64,000 nt of DNA, taken from assembly GCA_020055645.1 (NCBI GenBank), contig CM034547.1, forward strand, positions 20,313,013 to 20,377,012. Direction: 5' to 3'. Within the stretch, counting starts at the first letter, position 1; every line of letters starts with the position of its first letter. A model generated the notes under the pieces. That model did no database searches. It saw only the letters and a list, made by a program, of their open reading frames with translations, and was not told where the DNA came from. The DNA is from Tomocerus qinae (Eukaryota > Arthropoda > Collembola > Entomobryomorpha > Tomoceridae). The position numbers and the translations under genes are program-made. Of the stretch, positions 1-14,124 are shown in pieces.

Positions 1-3000
1 TTCCGTTACGCTCTACATCATATCCACTTTAAATCAACTAATTCTTTCCTGCACATGGTTAAACCACATGGGAAATAGGGAATTGACTGCAAATACAGAA
101 ATCTATAGTTGTTAATGGTATAAACTTGTAGTAGTCGCATTTACATAATCTTTACATTACAGTTGAGCATAGTATAGGATTACTAATATAATGGATTGCA
201 TCCTTCCTAGATTAGTAGTAGTTTACATGCAGAGTTGGTCATTGGTAGTGGGTGGATACATATGTGCACATCTTCTCAAATCGAGTAATTTGGAACTAAC
301 GAAAAGCCACCTTCTGTGTGTGTACATATGATATGTACATATAAGTATGTAAACTAACTCAACTGCAATCTCTGCACATTTCATGCACTGCTATGAGTTA
401 TGGAAGGAGTAAGAAAAGGAATCTGCTCATTGAAAAATGTGTGTCAATGTATTGAGTGGGATTTAATGTGATTGGGATGTTGAATTGGACTCACTCAGTC
501 ATATCAACATGATCATACCAGGATGATTGCATACATGCCTACTACCTACATATCTAAAGTACTACATAGGTAAGTAAGGTGTGCGTAGGGATCTATAGAT
601 ATTTATTACGTAAATAGTTGAATAGATTATAAAGAGTGGTGACGAGTGCGATGAAAAAACATGAGATGAAGATAGACAATTAGGGAGCCCATTAAGTCAG
701 TTTCCTTTCTTCCTTTAACAAAGACATGTAGTAATGGACAGTAAATATATCCATGATTCAAAGTTGCAACCAATCCAATAGCCTATCAATCCAATGAACA
801 AATAAATATCCCTGCCTATAATTTCTTGAGTACTTTTCACCTTATGAAGTCATTGGAAATGCATGTGTAGATAATCGAAGTCAAAGCAAGTCAGTCAGAA
901 CATCATTAAATGAAAAGTGTCTTATCGAGATGAGAGTCTGCCTTGTCAAGCCAATCCAAGTCAAGAGGATCTATAACTAAAGACTATAGGAATTGGGCGG
1001 ATGACTTTTGCTATGGTTTACGTGGACTTTAATATGTAGCGAATGTACTACTTACTACTACTAATATGAAATAAGTAGTGTAGAGTATAAGTAATGTGGC
1101 TCTATCTTCGACAACCTTGTCTGAGGAGTTGAATTTTCAGAGTTCGGCAATCGCAATGAGTGTTGTTGTTGTGTGGTAGTCTGAGTTAATGGCACGGCAT
1201 GGAGATGAGATGACTGCGACTCGATTCACAGCCAACAAAGCGAAAAAAGCGTCATGCTAAGATTCTTTGGCTAGTTGGGGTGCTCCAGGCTTGGGTGTAG
1301 ATACTCTTAATCTTTTACTACATAATGCATACGGACTCTTGACAGTTTGTTTTCTATGGATCTCAATACTTTCCTATCTCTGCATACCGAACTATTTAAA
1401 CTAAACTGAAATGCCTAGAAAGTCAAACTAAATCATCCAATCTATAGATACGACTTTCGTTACTGCACAAGAATCCAATTTAATACATTCTTATCCTCTA
1501 TATAGTACTCTTCTGTGCATAACCAATTTTACACTTATTTACACTTATAAGGAGATAACGTCCTAAACCAGAGAAAAATGCACCGAAATGAATGTGCATG
1601 CCATTTTGTTACAGATACTTAAAAAATGTCGTGGTTTAACTCACCGTATTTCATTTACCTACGAAATACTTCCTTAATAACATATTAAATTGAAACAATG
1701 CACACCTTCCTTAGTCACATACCCAGTGTGTAAATGAGATTCTTGGAAACTTCTTTCTAATTGAATTTATCTAATACAGCATTATGAATTCGTTGTGGTG
1801 GAATGGAGCACGAAATAGGTAGCAAAGCTCCTTTTTTTAAATTCAAATATGTAGATGATAAGAAATTTTCCTTTTTTGCCTCTAAGATTCTAATTTGCTG
1901 TTAATTATTTTTCTTCACGTAGCCAGGACACACACGTGCCTTATTTCAAGTCATTTCACACTAGAAATTCCTATTTCCTTCCCATTTTCTTATTTTACAT
2001 AGCAAAATGTCAATTTCGAACTGTGAAGAGCTTAATTTTCTCTCGTAAAGTCTCATTAGGGTGAAACGTTAATACAAATACAAATTACCATCCAACCTTG
2101 TACACATTTGTCCCGTCTCGTAATTCCTGCAGCAAAGAACAAACTAACACTTAACTGAAGCTACTGGGCTCAATGAATGGATTGCAGCTTTCAGTTACTC
2201 ATTCACAAACGTCAAGATCTGTTTAAAACTTGAGCGAAACGAAAGAAAGAGGGAGATGCAGAAGTTGTCTTCGCAAGTGAATACCTTGAAGATGGGTATA
2301 TGTATCCTGGAATTTATTTAGGTCTACAGAACACAAAACAGGAGTGAAATGAACCAAAGGAAAACTTAGAGGGAAGACGGCTGAAAGTTTCTCAAGTTGA
2401 ATGAATTTAAGGGAAGCGAAGTGAGCTTTAAACATCTCTAACTAAACACTAATTGCACCTAAGGCAATCATTATTTGCTTGTTGGGTTAGAAGAAAAAGT
2501 TTGTCTACGGCTGATCCAAAGATAATAGAAGAGAAGTTTAGTTCTAAAATGCCATTAAGCTGTTTTTACATTCATTCCTTGCTGGTTGAAATGGTTTGAG
2601 CCATTTCTTCTCATAAATTCAACGGGGACATAACATACAGTAGGATATATAGAAAATAATGACTTTTACAAGTATAAACATATTTTTATGTGTACTAAGT
2701 AGGCATAGAAGAGGAGCCTGGAAAAATTGATGGCTCTCTGTCGCCGTTAACTCGAAGAGGCATGCTATTATTCTCATAAAATGAAGTGAAAATTTAAGAG
2801 TTGATGTGATATGATGGAAGATTAGATCGGAGTGCAAATTCTAAATACAATGCACGGATGGACATTAAAGTGCACTTGAATATCGAAGAGAACAAGATAT
2901 TCCCATGTCGGACACATACTCCTAGTATTACAGCTTAGTTACAAAATTCATATTGCTCATGCAATTCACGTTCCATGATAATAACGACTGGATGAATAAA

Positions 3001-6000
3001 TAACTTTGAGCTGCAGACACTAAATGCTTTCATGTTCCTTATAGTCGTATTAATCCACGAATCCGCGGATTTCTCACATAAAAGTAAATAAATAGAAATA
3101 CAGTAAACTAAGTAGTAACAACTTGGCAAATACATAGTATGTGTATGCAAATAGGTGTTTGTTTGCGGTCTGGTTTAAGTATTGTCTGTGCTACTACTTA
3201 TAATAATAGTCTGTCTCAATAGGATGGTGGAAGTTTAATGTAGTTGCTCCCGGACCTTCCTGATTCTGAGACTAACTACTGGTGAGCTATGTCTCTCTCT
3301 AACAATAATAATGTAATATAATATACTTGGCTTAACTAGTGCCAGTTTAGTACCAGACCGGTCTGTCCATCCGTCGGTTGCCTGCTTAATTCAAGTACAC
3401 AAGTGTGCACATTCTAGTGCACATTGCACATCACTTCTCAAGTTTACAAATAAAACTTTTCTGGTTTTGTAACAATATATCTATGTATTATCTATAAGAA
3501 CTATATAGCCTTTTGTTTAAGTTCCATTAGAATTACAACTATATAACATGTGTGCACTGGTATCTAAATAGCTACAAAGAACAAGTCTTTGGCAATTGTA
3601 TATATAGGCTGGCTGTGTCTGCCATGGGAAAATCCGGCAGTACAGAAAGACGGATAGCATCTTATCCCACGATGAACACTTGTTTCCTCTTATTTCAGTG
3701 CATGTAGTTCATATGTAAGTAAATTGTTCAAACTGTACTTGATTTTTCACTTGGAAATTCTTGAGTCAATTTGTATGAGGAAGTGGGGAAATCCTTATGT
3801 CCTGTCTTGTTGGCATTGCTTATCCGCTCCCACTATTTTACCAGTGATACGCATTTATAAAAACAAACGTCCTTCCTTCCTCCCTCTTCAAAAATTTCAT
3901 TCAGAATTTCTCAACTCATTCACATTCACACAGGACTAGGAAACTGTACAACTACCTACTATTTGTCATTAGCGTTGAGTATACTTAAGTACATGCATTT
4001 ACACGAACTTACAAGTAGTAGTAAACTAACAAGAAATATTTCGTGACAGATAAACTAGGGTTTACTACTGTGCAGGAGCAGTTGACGTAGGGCAGGGCTA
4101 AGTGTATTTTAAGCATGTGTACATCTGTTTTATGCAATGAAATTTTTCCTTGGCTTCATCCGCTAGTTCCCTTTATCATTCGTATCCTGTTACTTTAAGG
4201 GATAAGGGCGTAAAGGAAGTTAAGGGTACTGTATCCTTCTGTTTTCATTCCTGTTGACGACTAAACACTTCCTACAGATAATAATATGTAAATTTATAAA
4301 ACTGAACTAATTATGGCGTTGCAAACAGAAGGTAGTAATTATAAGTACAAATATGGATCTAATTATATCCAGAAAATATTACCTAATGTAGAGTAAAAAT
4401 GCGCATAGAATACGTAATCAGTAACCTTCAACCCTAGCTCCATAATAAGTATAAAGATACAACGCAAAGGATACATGCAAGCTTCTTTAATTTTTATTTA
4501 CTATGTAGATATCGTGTCAGATGATTTGATCGCAAATCATTTACGATTACGAGTCGTAGTACTACTGCTAGTAACTATTTAGCATTTTGTAGTAAGTGAG
4601 TAGTGTAGTAGTATTCAGAAAACCGAGCTGACAGTTATCCATCCAAATAGCAATTATAATAATACGACGAAATGTATTAGCAACCTTCCTTAGCATGTGA
4701 GTCGACCGGACAAAAAATGAAAAGGTAAGCTAGCGTATGTAAACCGCACAAATGTTTCGTTCCCAAGCCAAGCACACACTATTTACTCGAGACACATCGT
4801 AATTGTTAGAGGCAGACGGGGATGCAAAAAAAAGTTAAAATGGGAAAGCTATTAGAAATACTTACGGTGGTGTACAAACACCTGAATCTAAATGTACACA
4901 GATATCAATCTGTTGCATGCAAACAACTCCCCAACTTTCAACTCAACATTAACTCTGTGTAAAGCTGCAAAAATACTGAAATCCGGTTGGAATTCCAACT
5001 GGGCTTTCTTCCTCTCATCTCTACATTTCATCTGCATGCTATCATTTTGCAATTGTGTTGTTGTCACTTGAGTGTAATTATCAATTATCAAGTAATTATT
5101 ACCATGTACGATGATTCCCAACCTTCCATCTAAGGAAATGCAGTGTAACAGTCTACGGAAATGAAAGTCATAAACGCGCCTGCTGCAATCACGTACATTT
5201 CCAAATTAAGGAAGCTTTAGTAAGAATATTTTTAAAACTCGCCCTGTCCTTATCAAATTGCATGGCAATTTGTATCAGTCTTAATTCCAAGAATTTCTAT
5301 GACAAAGCACACCTATCTTGCATATGTCTAATAAGATAACAAGTGAAACAACGTGATGCAATAATCAAATGATGTCTACCTCTCCGTTTTGCTAAACACA
5401 TAATATTATGTATCTCTATGTACCTTTGAAAACATTCTGTTCTCCATCCCGTGAGAAACATCTATATAAGGAGCGAATAAAAAGTAGATAGACTTCAGGT
5501 CAATTTTCAGACCATGCTGCATTATGTTTTATTGGACGTAGTGTGTTTTAGGTTTCGGCTGATGATGGATATGTGATGGGACTCAGCCCATGGATTCACA
5601 CATTAACACACCTTATACAGTTCAGAGTGCTTTATATGTATAAAAGTAGCCCACTTTTCGTAGATTCTCTTCTGTAGCCCTCAATCACTACAATTCCCTG
5701 AAACCTGAGAAAGCAAATACTTCCTTCCTCCTACTATCTATATCTATACACATTTTTAAAGAACATTATTTCACACAGGACCTCACCAGGGTATTATTAC
5801 ATAATATTATTAAGGACTTGCTTTGAAACTCCTTAGTAAATGTTTAAATGAGCAGTGAGCATATGGCTTCAGGAACAAAAAGGTTCCTAGAATCAAGACA
5901 ACATAATGTAGGCATTGTGTTATGACTGGCACTATTATAGAATATGACAGTTAACACATTATGTATATTCTATATCATCACCTTACAATCATGTCTTTTA

Positions 6001-6440
6001 CATACTCTCAACATGTGCACTTTGTTTCTAAAATCCTCAGTTCCTGTCTCTAAAAGGGCAATGCTTTAAAATAAAACAGATTTACCCATTGTAACTTCCA
6101 AGAACAAAGTTCTTAAACAAGGGTGTTTATTATAATCATATTCCCAGAGATACTAATTACTTCCTAACCAAAAAGTCTATTTGCATTGCATTCATAACAA
6201 TTCCAGCTGAGGAAATGTGAATTTTATTATGACTCAAAGCCAATACTATGTATTTAAAAATGCAGTTTTGGAGCGTTTAATTTCAGTTTAGAGGAAATTG
6301 AAGCAAAATGCATGATAAATTATTGTATATTGTGTATAAAAGTTATCAGCTTGTGTATGGTCAAGAAAACAAAGGTCAACCCTTCACTCGATGATAAAAA
6401 TTAATTATGGTGAACTCTTTGGTTAAGAGTAATATTTGTT
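1..6440. other. AT-rich DNA with no convincing gene
   Basis: Both strands were read. Only chance-length open frames are seen, apart from the weak minus-strand candidate at 4888-5129 listed separately. There are scattered TACTAC/GTAGTA words (for example near 1045-1062 and 4555-4620), a TGTTGTTGTTGTG run at 1161-1173 and a (TTCC) run at 3870-3881. No tRNA box, rRNA block, transposon end or long repeat was recognised. It is probably intergenic or intronic. Confidence 0.6.
4888..5129 (-). other. Candidate internal or terminal exon, unknown protein
   Basis: A minus-strand frame of about 80 codons runs from a possible splice acceptor (minus-strand TTTCCTTAG, ending at 5130) to a TAG at 4888-4890. 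The product is mixed in composition, with a charged middle (CRDERKKAQLEF) and no evident membrane segment. A strong donor-like CACC|GTAAGT lies just past the stop (donor at 4865-4860), but it follows a different frame, so the model is not self-consistent. It lies downstream, on the same strand, of the signal-peptide-like frame at 6441-6656, and the two could belong to one gene; no junction was demonstrated. No family is recognised. Its length is within chance expectation. Confidence 0.12.
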
Positions 6441-6656
6441 TTACATTTTCATGCGTGTGTATTTATAATGAAATGATTTGATTGAAAATGGCTCACTTTT
6501 TCCTCCAAAGGTTTCCTGAGGTGACTTGTGTCTGGAGATATCCAACATATAGCTAGTGGTGCTCCCACTGCCATTTGTGTAGGGGCTCCCGGAAACATTG
6601 ACAGTGGTAGAGCATAAACAACAGAAGAGGAGCACCGTAAAGCACGAAATTTTCAT
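6441..6656 (-). CDS. Candidate small secreted protein or signal-peptide first exon
   Basis: From the ATG at 6656-6654 the minus strand encodes 71 residues. The start is a classic signal-peptide pattern: a basic start (MK), a hydrophobic core (FTVLLFCCLC) and small residues at a possible cleavage site (VSG). A Ser/Gly/Thr-rich stretch with an N-G-S sequon-like site follows, then a basic tail. The same frame is open upstream to an ATG at 6716, but the internal ATG is preferred because it places the signal peptide at the N-terminus. A donor-like AAA|GTGAGC (minus strand, intron from 6496) could make 6656-6497 a first exon rather than a complete gene. No family is recognised. Local GC looks higher than the flanks. 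This is the most gene-like single frame in the first 20 kb, but a chance origin is not excluded. Confidence 0.25.
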   Translation of the reverse strand: MKISCFTVLLFCCLCSTTVNVSGSPYTNGSGSTTSYMLDISRHKSPQETFGGKSEPFSIKSFHYKYTRMKM

Positions 6657-6847
6657 CACAGTCGCTGAAAGCTTTTGAGCTTTTAATATAAAATTGATTT
6701 GTGACATTATTAACATTTTCTAACTACCGAGGGGTTAGAAACACATTTTGACCGTTAGGGAGTTTTGATTAAGCTACACTTCACATTGTAGACTGACAGA
6801 GGCAAACAAATCAAACTGTATGCTTTTCCTGTACGATTCTGTTTATT

Positions 6848-7165
6848 TTGGGTATGTTTTCGAAAACTAATCTTAGCAAATATATATTTATGTCGATCTT
6901 CCGTATTTTCATCTGCGTGTTACTGCCTTTATCACAAATCATGTACTTATCTCAAGGAAGAACAGTAGCGCTTTTCATCGATTGGGTAAACACAGAAAAA
7001 TACATATTAACAATGTATCATTTTCATATCTGTCAGTGCTTTTTATGTGTCCTCATGTGGAGATATACTATGTACGTGCAAAAGAAAACTAGATACCTAA
7101 ATGATTGTGTAGTATCAGAATGTTACTGTTGTGCCATAAATGTACAAACGGCAATAATAGTGTAA
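6848..7165 (+). other. Open frame of 105 codons, probably chance
   Basis: This plus-strand frame starts at ATG and ends at TAA. The product is rich in Phe, Ile, Tyr and Cys, as expected from AT-rich DNA, with one hydrophobic stretch near residues 14-33. No domain, splice signal or regulatory context supports it, and its length is within what a random AT-rich window of this size gives. It is listed only because it is among the longest frames. Confidence 0.06.
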
Positions 7166-7518
7166 AATTGTATTAGTATTTTGGGGAAAAGTATTTATAC
7201 TAAAATAACATTTCATGTGATCACAATTGCTATTATAGTCATATCTTGCTGTGGTGGTCTGAATTGGTGAGGCAGGAAGGGCTATTAAATAAGAGTCGAG
7301 ATTCGTGTAACGTGTACTTACTATTATTTGTGAATTGTCTACTGGAATCTTTTGGAGTGTGATTCACATGTACGAAGAAAATGATCTAATGCTGTTGATG
7401 TTTATAGATATGTTTGTCTGGCTCACGCTGTCGTAGTAGTAAAATGGTATTGATATGTGATCTCCTGGCTATATTTTCTGAATTTGACTTGATTATCATT
7501 CGTTGGTAGTTGAAAATC

Positions 7519-7539
7519 ATTATTATTATTATTATTATT
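7519..7539 (+). repeat. (ATT)7 microsatellite
   Basis: Seven perfect ATT units. Read in frame the run gives a Tyr tract inside a 77-codon open frame (7503-7736), which is better explained by the repeat than by coding. Confidence 0.95.
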
Positions 7540-8944
7540 TTGATTTGGTCTTGTTTGTCCACAAGGAGCTATCATTTCCCATCGACCACAAATATTTAGG
7601 TTGGTTTTTTATTGCATTGCTCTGTGTGAGTGCATGTGACTCCACTCACTCCATGTCATTCCGTGAGACTTCTGGAGCCAGAGCGAACCTCAGCAATGGA
7701 GACAATCACAGATATAAGGACCACATCACAATCTAATCCCATTTAAACAAACCCAGTTTCTACATGCTACTTGCATGACATACCAATGTCTGTAAATGTA
7801 GAGGTATTTAGACAAATGGGATAAATCCATTACAGTTTGTAGTAGCCACTAGCCCATGTTAAAAGGTTCTTGTCCCTTGTGTAGCTTTACAGACACCTCA
7901 TTATGCACTCTCCTCTTGACTTTCTCCTTCTTGATTTCAAACTCGTATTACAACAGCCAAGATAAAGACTGAAATGAACTTTGAAAACCAAACAAAATAT
8001 TTGTACTCACACAGTCCCATGTGACTCGAGAGGTTAGTAAAGGTAGATATAATTGTTTACCCTTTTCTACCTTTACATTACATTACACAACCTTATTGGA
8101 GCGTTTATTATTTATGCAACAGAAGAGGACTCCAGGTTCACGTTCACATAATTTACTACTAATTTCCCAATTTGTAATAGTAGCAATAATTAAACAACTT
8201 TGCAATGCACATTGTGGCAGCTAGACAGACAGAGCAGATGAATATTCGATATTATGGGTTTACGAAATCACTTATTATGTAGATTGCAACGTTATGCGTA
8301 CTGAAATGGAGGAGACAAACACTTTCCAAATACAAAACGGTATTTCTTCACTAATAATGTGTTTTAGTGCACTAGATTCCTGTGCTCAATAATATCTGAA
8401 GGTAGTGCACTTTCAGAAATAGTATTTGTTATTATCAAGTTTGAGACAGACACACTTGAGGACTGTAAGTGAAGAGTGTGAGGAAGGAAGGGAATGTATC
8501 TAATGGCAGTGGAGTAGGTTTGTCGACACAGCGAGCTCTGAAAATCGCTCACCTTTACATAAGCAGGTAACTATCTACACACACAGGTGAATATTGTATG
8601 TATGTAGAGACAACGACCACGTTGGGGATAGTGATGGTTACCTGAGGAGAGTGTACTGGATACTGACGGACTGTATCATAAAGAGCTGGAGTTGTGTTGT
8701 GAGTTTTGTGAGATGAGAAAAGAGGAGTTTCTATGTTGCCCAGACTTATAGTAGTAGTAATCATAATATAAATACTGTATAAGTACAACAGGTAACATAA
8801 TAGCGATAGGCATATTTACTCACAAACCAAAGCATCTAATATAATATAGGTAGGTACATACACATTGTATATACATACGTATAGTAGTGAGTAATGCATT
8901 GAAATGCAGTGAGAGCAATCTATCCCATAGTATATTATTCTCGT

Positions 8945-8963
8945 GTATTGTATTGTATTGTAT
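8945..8963 (+). repeat. (GTATT) pentanucleotide run, 3.8 copies
   Basis: Perfect tandem copies of GTATT. It is one of several pentanucleotide runs of three to four copies in this window. Confidence 0.9.
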
Positions 8964-9501
8964 GGGAGCCTATTATATGAGCTCACTAAAGACTACTCAA
9001 CTGAACTGGAATGAAGGTAAAGGAAACCTCTACTCCTTGCTTCAAGTTCTGCTATGCTGTGCAGGAGATCTGATGTTGATCCACAGGTAGAAAAAGAAGA
9101 AGAGAGGAGCCGTGGTCGTTATTAATCACCGTGGGCTCTTTTAGAGCTAAGGAATTCAGGACCTCAGGCTATTCTTATAAACCTAACTCTCTGCAGTCTC
9201 TTCTTTTCTATAACTGCTTCGTTTGCCTCTTTTTCCCACTCTTGGACATTTTCTGTATATTCTCCGTACAACTACTGCTTGCTCTCACAATTCTATTTCA
9301 TCCCTTATTTTACGTCACTTATAAATACATGCACCTATATGACATACCTACCTCTCTATATAGTATAAGTATAAGGTAGTCAATAAGTAAGTAGGTACCA
9401 ACCAAGTGCACAACAATATCTATTCTGTACAACTAACATCCAACTACTAAATAGGCAAAGGCTGACGAGGTCGTCTTTTCTTTTCGACTCAAGTCAAGAC
9501 G

Positions 9502-9520
9502 CCTTACCTTACCTTACCTT
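9502..9520 (+). repeat. (CCTTA) pentanucleotide run, 3.8 copies
   Basis: Perfect tandem copies of CCTTA, directly after a TCAAGTCAAG doublet. Confidence 0.9.
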
Positions 9521-10256
9521 CGTGATAGGATGAGCTCAGTCCGTTTTGTACTTCTATATGTAATGCATTAATATACATTCCCCTTTCTTTTACTCGCATA
9601 TCATTTAGCTCCAGCTTACTATTCACTCTCATCTTATTATGTATTATTACGCATTATCTTTATATATATTATGAATCTGTACAGATGCAGTCGTCCTCTT
9701 TTTATATCCCTCACCTCACTCTCTATCTTTATTCTACTGACATACCTCTCCACCGAACAGACTGGCAATTCTATGTGCTTCTACAGATATTACTCGATTT
9801 GGAATGAAATGGATCTCTATATGTACTTATACATACTGCACTGCACTCGGGCTATGCACTCCATTTACATATTACATATACATTCCTCTACACTTTTGCC
9901 TTTGATTCTATCTGCCCCTCTACAAATCCTCTTTTGTGTCTTTTTATATACAATATTAAATTGCAAAAACATAGAAGAATATAGATAAAATGCTAAATGT
10001 AGGTAATATAAAAAGATTACTGCTTGTACTGCTACGGAGTTGCGTACAATTGCTACATAAAGATAACCCTTAAGTATAAGTACAAGTACACAATCCATGC
10101 AGATAAAATAATGTATAATTCTCGGAAAGGTTACGATACAAAAACATGACGTTCGTAGATAATGTGATAACTCAAATTAGATTGGCACATCCTAAGTTCT
10201 AGCTCTTGTTGTCAATTGCTTCTATTATTATTATGCCATTGTTTACTTCATATACC

Positions 10257-10274
10257 TAGATATAGATATAGATA
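10257..10274 (+). repeat. (TAGATA)3 run
   Basis: Three perfect copies of TAGATA. Confidence 0.85.
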
Positions 10275-11684
10275 AGTATAAGCTTTCGCACGAAATCAAT
10301 CATATTTTCATACAGTGAGGCAAACTACGTGGAATCCACATGAGCTACATTGTATGTCAATTTTGATTATATTTATTGGCTTCAGACGCACAAGGTTTTA
10401 CGTGCGCATTTCGTGTATTCCTTTACAACTAATGCAAATGTGGAATGAGTATATTCACTCACAAAAACAGGTGGAAGATGAGAAAAAAGAAATATCTGTA
10501 TGTATGTAATAAAATGTGTATAGAGGGATGGATAATGCATGTGAAGATCTTAATGTATACAGGATGCAACAGGTATGATACTATTACATCACAGGCGGAC
10601 ATTTAAAGTAAAGATCACTATCAGGGAGAGTAGAGGTTGAACTAGTAGATCAATTCAAGTAAAATACTGATACATGCACTAGAGTTCAATTCAGATAAAT
10701 CGTGAAATAATACAATGCTCCATGGAAGATCAAATTCAATCCAATTCAGCTCATTCTGTCCATGATGTAATGCTCCGTGCATTGATAGAGCTTGGTATTT
10801 ATACAGGTATGCAATCTCTAAGTAATCACACGTTACTTATTGTTCGTCTTTATCTATCGTCAATACAGAACACGTATGCTTTCCTTCGGACATTATTCAT
10901 TACGAGCAAGAGCAAAAAGAAAAGAATAGAACGAGCAATTTCAGTTAAAATATACAACTAATAATCTATCAGTAATTTAAAAGATACTGAGACATAGAGA
11001 TACTGATTATTTAAATAAGTAGTAGTGGAGTTGGAGTTCACGATAAAATAAAGCACGTACTATTATGTCCGGCTTTTATGAAACAAAGTCAAGTGATGTA
11101 ACCTTGTTTCTATCCAGTCCTCACAACCAATTTCATTCCAGATCCATTCTATTAAATACATAACATCACAATAGATAGTAGGGATTGTTATGGAGGAACT
11201 CGAGTGCTATCTCTATTGAAACGTCTTCTGTAGGCATACTTTGTTTTTCTATTGGATATTGTTCACGAGAGATTATTATTTAGTAAGTATCGCAATAAAT
11301 AATGATGACTCTACCCGTAGGTAGCAACAAGTTACATTTCCAGACAACTACTACATACATACCTCCTTACATCTATGTATTTAGGAATCTCTTGTAAGTA
11401 TTATGCATACATTATCATTTGCTTAGGTACTCTGCACTACCTAATAAAATGCTAGTGCATACTATATGAAGGTAATCGAAATTAGATGACTAATACAAAG
11501 GTGATCTGACTGTATATGTATTATAATAATCATAGGAAGATAGATAAAAGCGAACTAATCTGGTGTAGGTAAGAAATGGGCTGGCTTCCTTGGGATGTTT
11601 ATGCTTTGTGTATAAGACAAATGTCTACAAGCGAACAACTAACTTCACTTTTGAGAAAAATGCTGAGAAAATGATGCGAGAAGA

Positions 11685-11709
11685 TGAGTGAGTGAGTCTG
11701 ACGTCTGAC
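11685..11709 (+). repeat. (TGAG)3 followed by (GTCTGAC)2
   Basis: Three TGAG copies (11685-11696) run into two copies of GTCTGAC (11696-11709). Confidence 0.8.
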
Positions 11710-14103
11710 TCCTCGAGAGCTACGAATTATTGACTCACTCACAAAGCGTAGCAGAAAAGGGTGGACTCCAAAAACATTATGTATTTTGTTCATCCACCTA
11801 TAAGTATATTGTTGGCAGTACTTATAACAATAATCTCCTCATTTCAAAGAAAGATTGCAATAAGTGTTAGTTTAGTACTACTACAGATGCTATACTAAAT
11901 GTTTAGACTAGGCACTACCACCAGCCAGTCATTTTTCAGCAACGCACTCAGTGGAAAATACTCGTGGAGAAGAATTAGCCAGACGGATTTTCCACCGGAA
12001 TCCATAATTTAGAGCAATCTATCCTAATCGAAACCTAAGTGTTGGTTTTCACCGTGTATTTTCTACGTGTTGGCAAAACATCTTGATTCCCCTCCTTTTA
12101 TGCACTTTTTGCTGTGATATTTTTTGCAGTTTTTTTACATCGGAAAATCCATTTATTTCCGCAATCTAGACATTATGTGCTATAAAAGTTACATATAGTA
12201 TAGTAATACATATGTAAAGGGAGATGTATTAATCTGAAATGAAATTCTCTAATACTGTATAATGGAAATAATGAACTGTTTGGTCGTGGTGAAATTGATA
12301 GCTTTAGTTTTCCCTTGTTGTTGATATAATGTAATTTAAATAGCATTCTGTGTCCTTACATAACCCAGTGCATTGCAATGGGGAATCCACAAAAACCACG
12401 CACTGTTGCAGCAAAAATGTATGTACAAACAACAATATGGAATTTTGGAAAATCATCAGTCCAGTTTCACACGGTATCACTTATCTACATCTTATAGGCA
12501 CAATAATGCTAGGTAATACAGTCGTAATTCATGCTCTCGTTTTAGGTACTCCTGTGATTATAATAATATTATCTGCAATAATGTAGTACACAGCGAGTTA
12601 TTGTTGTCTGTGTATCCATTTATGTAAAGGTATTGTGTGTAGCTGCACAAACATATTCTCCATACAGAACAGTATCATAAAAATAGCCCATTAGTTCACT
12701 GAGCTTATTTGTACTTATTAGCAAGCCTGCTCCCATTCCTACTACATCTACACAGAGAGAGCTAATATTTTTACAGCTGAACTGGAATTGCAACTCAATT
12801 TGAAATTAGTGTAGCATATTATTATGGAATTATTCCCATGGTCTTTGGACAGCAATTTCGTGATAGAATATGCCCAAGTTGTACTAATAGCATTTTAGAT
12901 TGGAGATATATCATTTGTGTGTTTTCCCGTTTCAGTTGTAAATGCAAAGGTTCATACTACAGAGAAACAAATGAGTCGCAGTTATTTGTATGTTTCTGTT
13001 TGATTTACTACGAACTGTTAAGAGAGTTAAATTGTAATATGATTAAACTGGTCTAGTACGTGAAGTTGTTTGTTCGTTCGTTAGATATTTATTTATCTTA
13101 TCTTCCTATGTAACCGTTCATTGTATATAAAGATAGTATTATAAGCATCAAATTGCATATAGTTGGTGTTAGTATACAATGCAATATATATTATTACGAC
13201 TCCTTTATAAGTACATGCATGATATCATGAAATTGTTTTTTTATTTTTACTCAAGTTTGAGTTTTTGACATGACAAGCATAAAGAGAATGTAAAAAAGAG
13301 ATTGTGTTTTATGCATTGGATTGGATCTAGTAGACTGGACTTTCAACTGCTGGACTTAAACCGCACAAACAAAGCTCAACTTACGTTAGTTATACAATAA
13401 CTTAGAATAATATCGTGGAACTAGGGAGATTTAGTGGAGTCTAGCCAAAAGTTTGTCTACCAAACAAACCTAGTACAAGATACATTTGCAAAACATGATA
13501 CATGTGAATATAGGAATCCAATACACAGAGAGCACTATAGATAAAGATTTCTCACAAGAATCTGCATCATTTCACACTTATATAGAATATAAGGATTCGT
13601 CAACAAGTGGGGAGAAAGAAGAGATGATTCCAAAGATGAGACGTTTACCTAGAACGTCAAGGTAAGTCAAGTTAACTTATCTCAAAGGAAAAGCCAAGAC
13701 AAGTCGAGTTAGAAAATGATCTATGACTTTGGCTTATGGCTTTTATCATCAACCGAAAGAATTACTCTTCACAGTCCTTATCATTACTTACCATTACAAC
13801 TGGTGTTATTATTATTTCATATGATATCTTATCACATGATAGAAACTGATAGCTGAGATTAAACCGCTAGCTACAGGCAGGCAGACAAGAGGGTGAGAAT
13901 GAAATACCGCAGTAGGAAACGAAGATGCAGAACATCACACAGATACAAACACTTGGGAAATTTTCTTATAAATAAACATAAGTAATGCAAACTGCCATGT
14001 CAGGAGTATCAGGAGTGTTGTCCGTATGTACACAACTATAACTAACTACAAATCTATCTTGACACTGTACTGATTAGTATGTGCTCACAATTTATAGGCT
14101 TTA

Positions 14104-14124
14104 ACTACACACTACACACTACAC
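14104..14124 (+). repeat. (ACTACAC)3 heptanucleotide run
   Basis: Three perfect copies of ACTACAC. Confidence 0.9.

Noticed and set aside
1848..1862. YVDD-like peptide (TAT GTA GAT GAT), the reverse-transcriptase active-site motif
   Set aside because: The frame closes within about 17 codons and no other reverse-transcriptase motif is present, so a four-residue match is chance.
7555..7620. Peptide with DHKYLGWFF, faintly like the start of mitochondrial COX1
   Set aside because: The match does not extend, the frame begins with a microsatellite Tyr tract, and no mitochondrial context is present.
9671..9988. 105-codon plus frame
   Set aside because: The T/C-rich strand gives a Leu/Ser/Tyr/Ile-rich product by composition, the length is within chance and no other signal is present.
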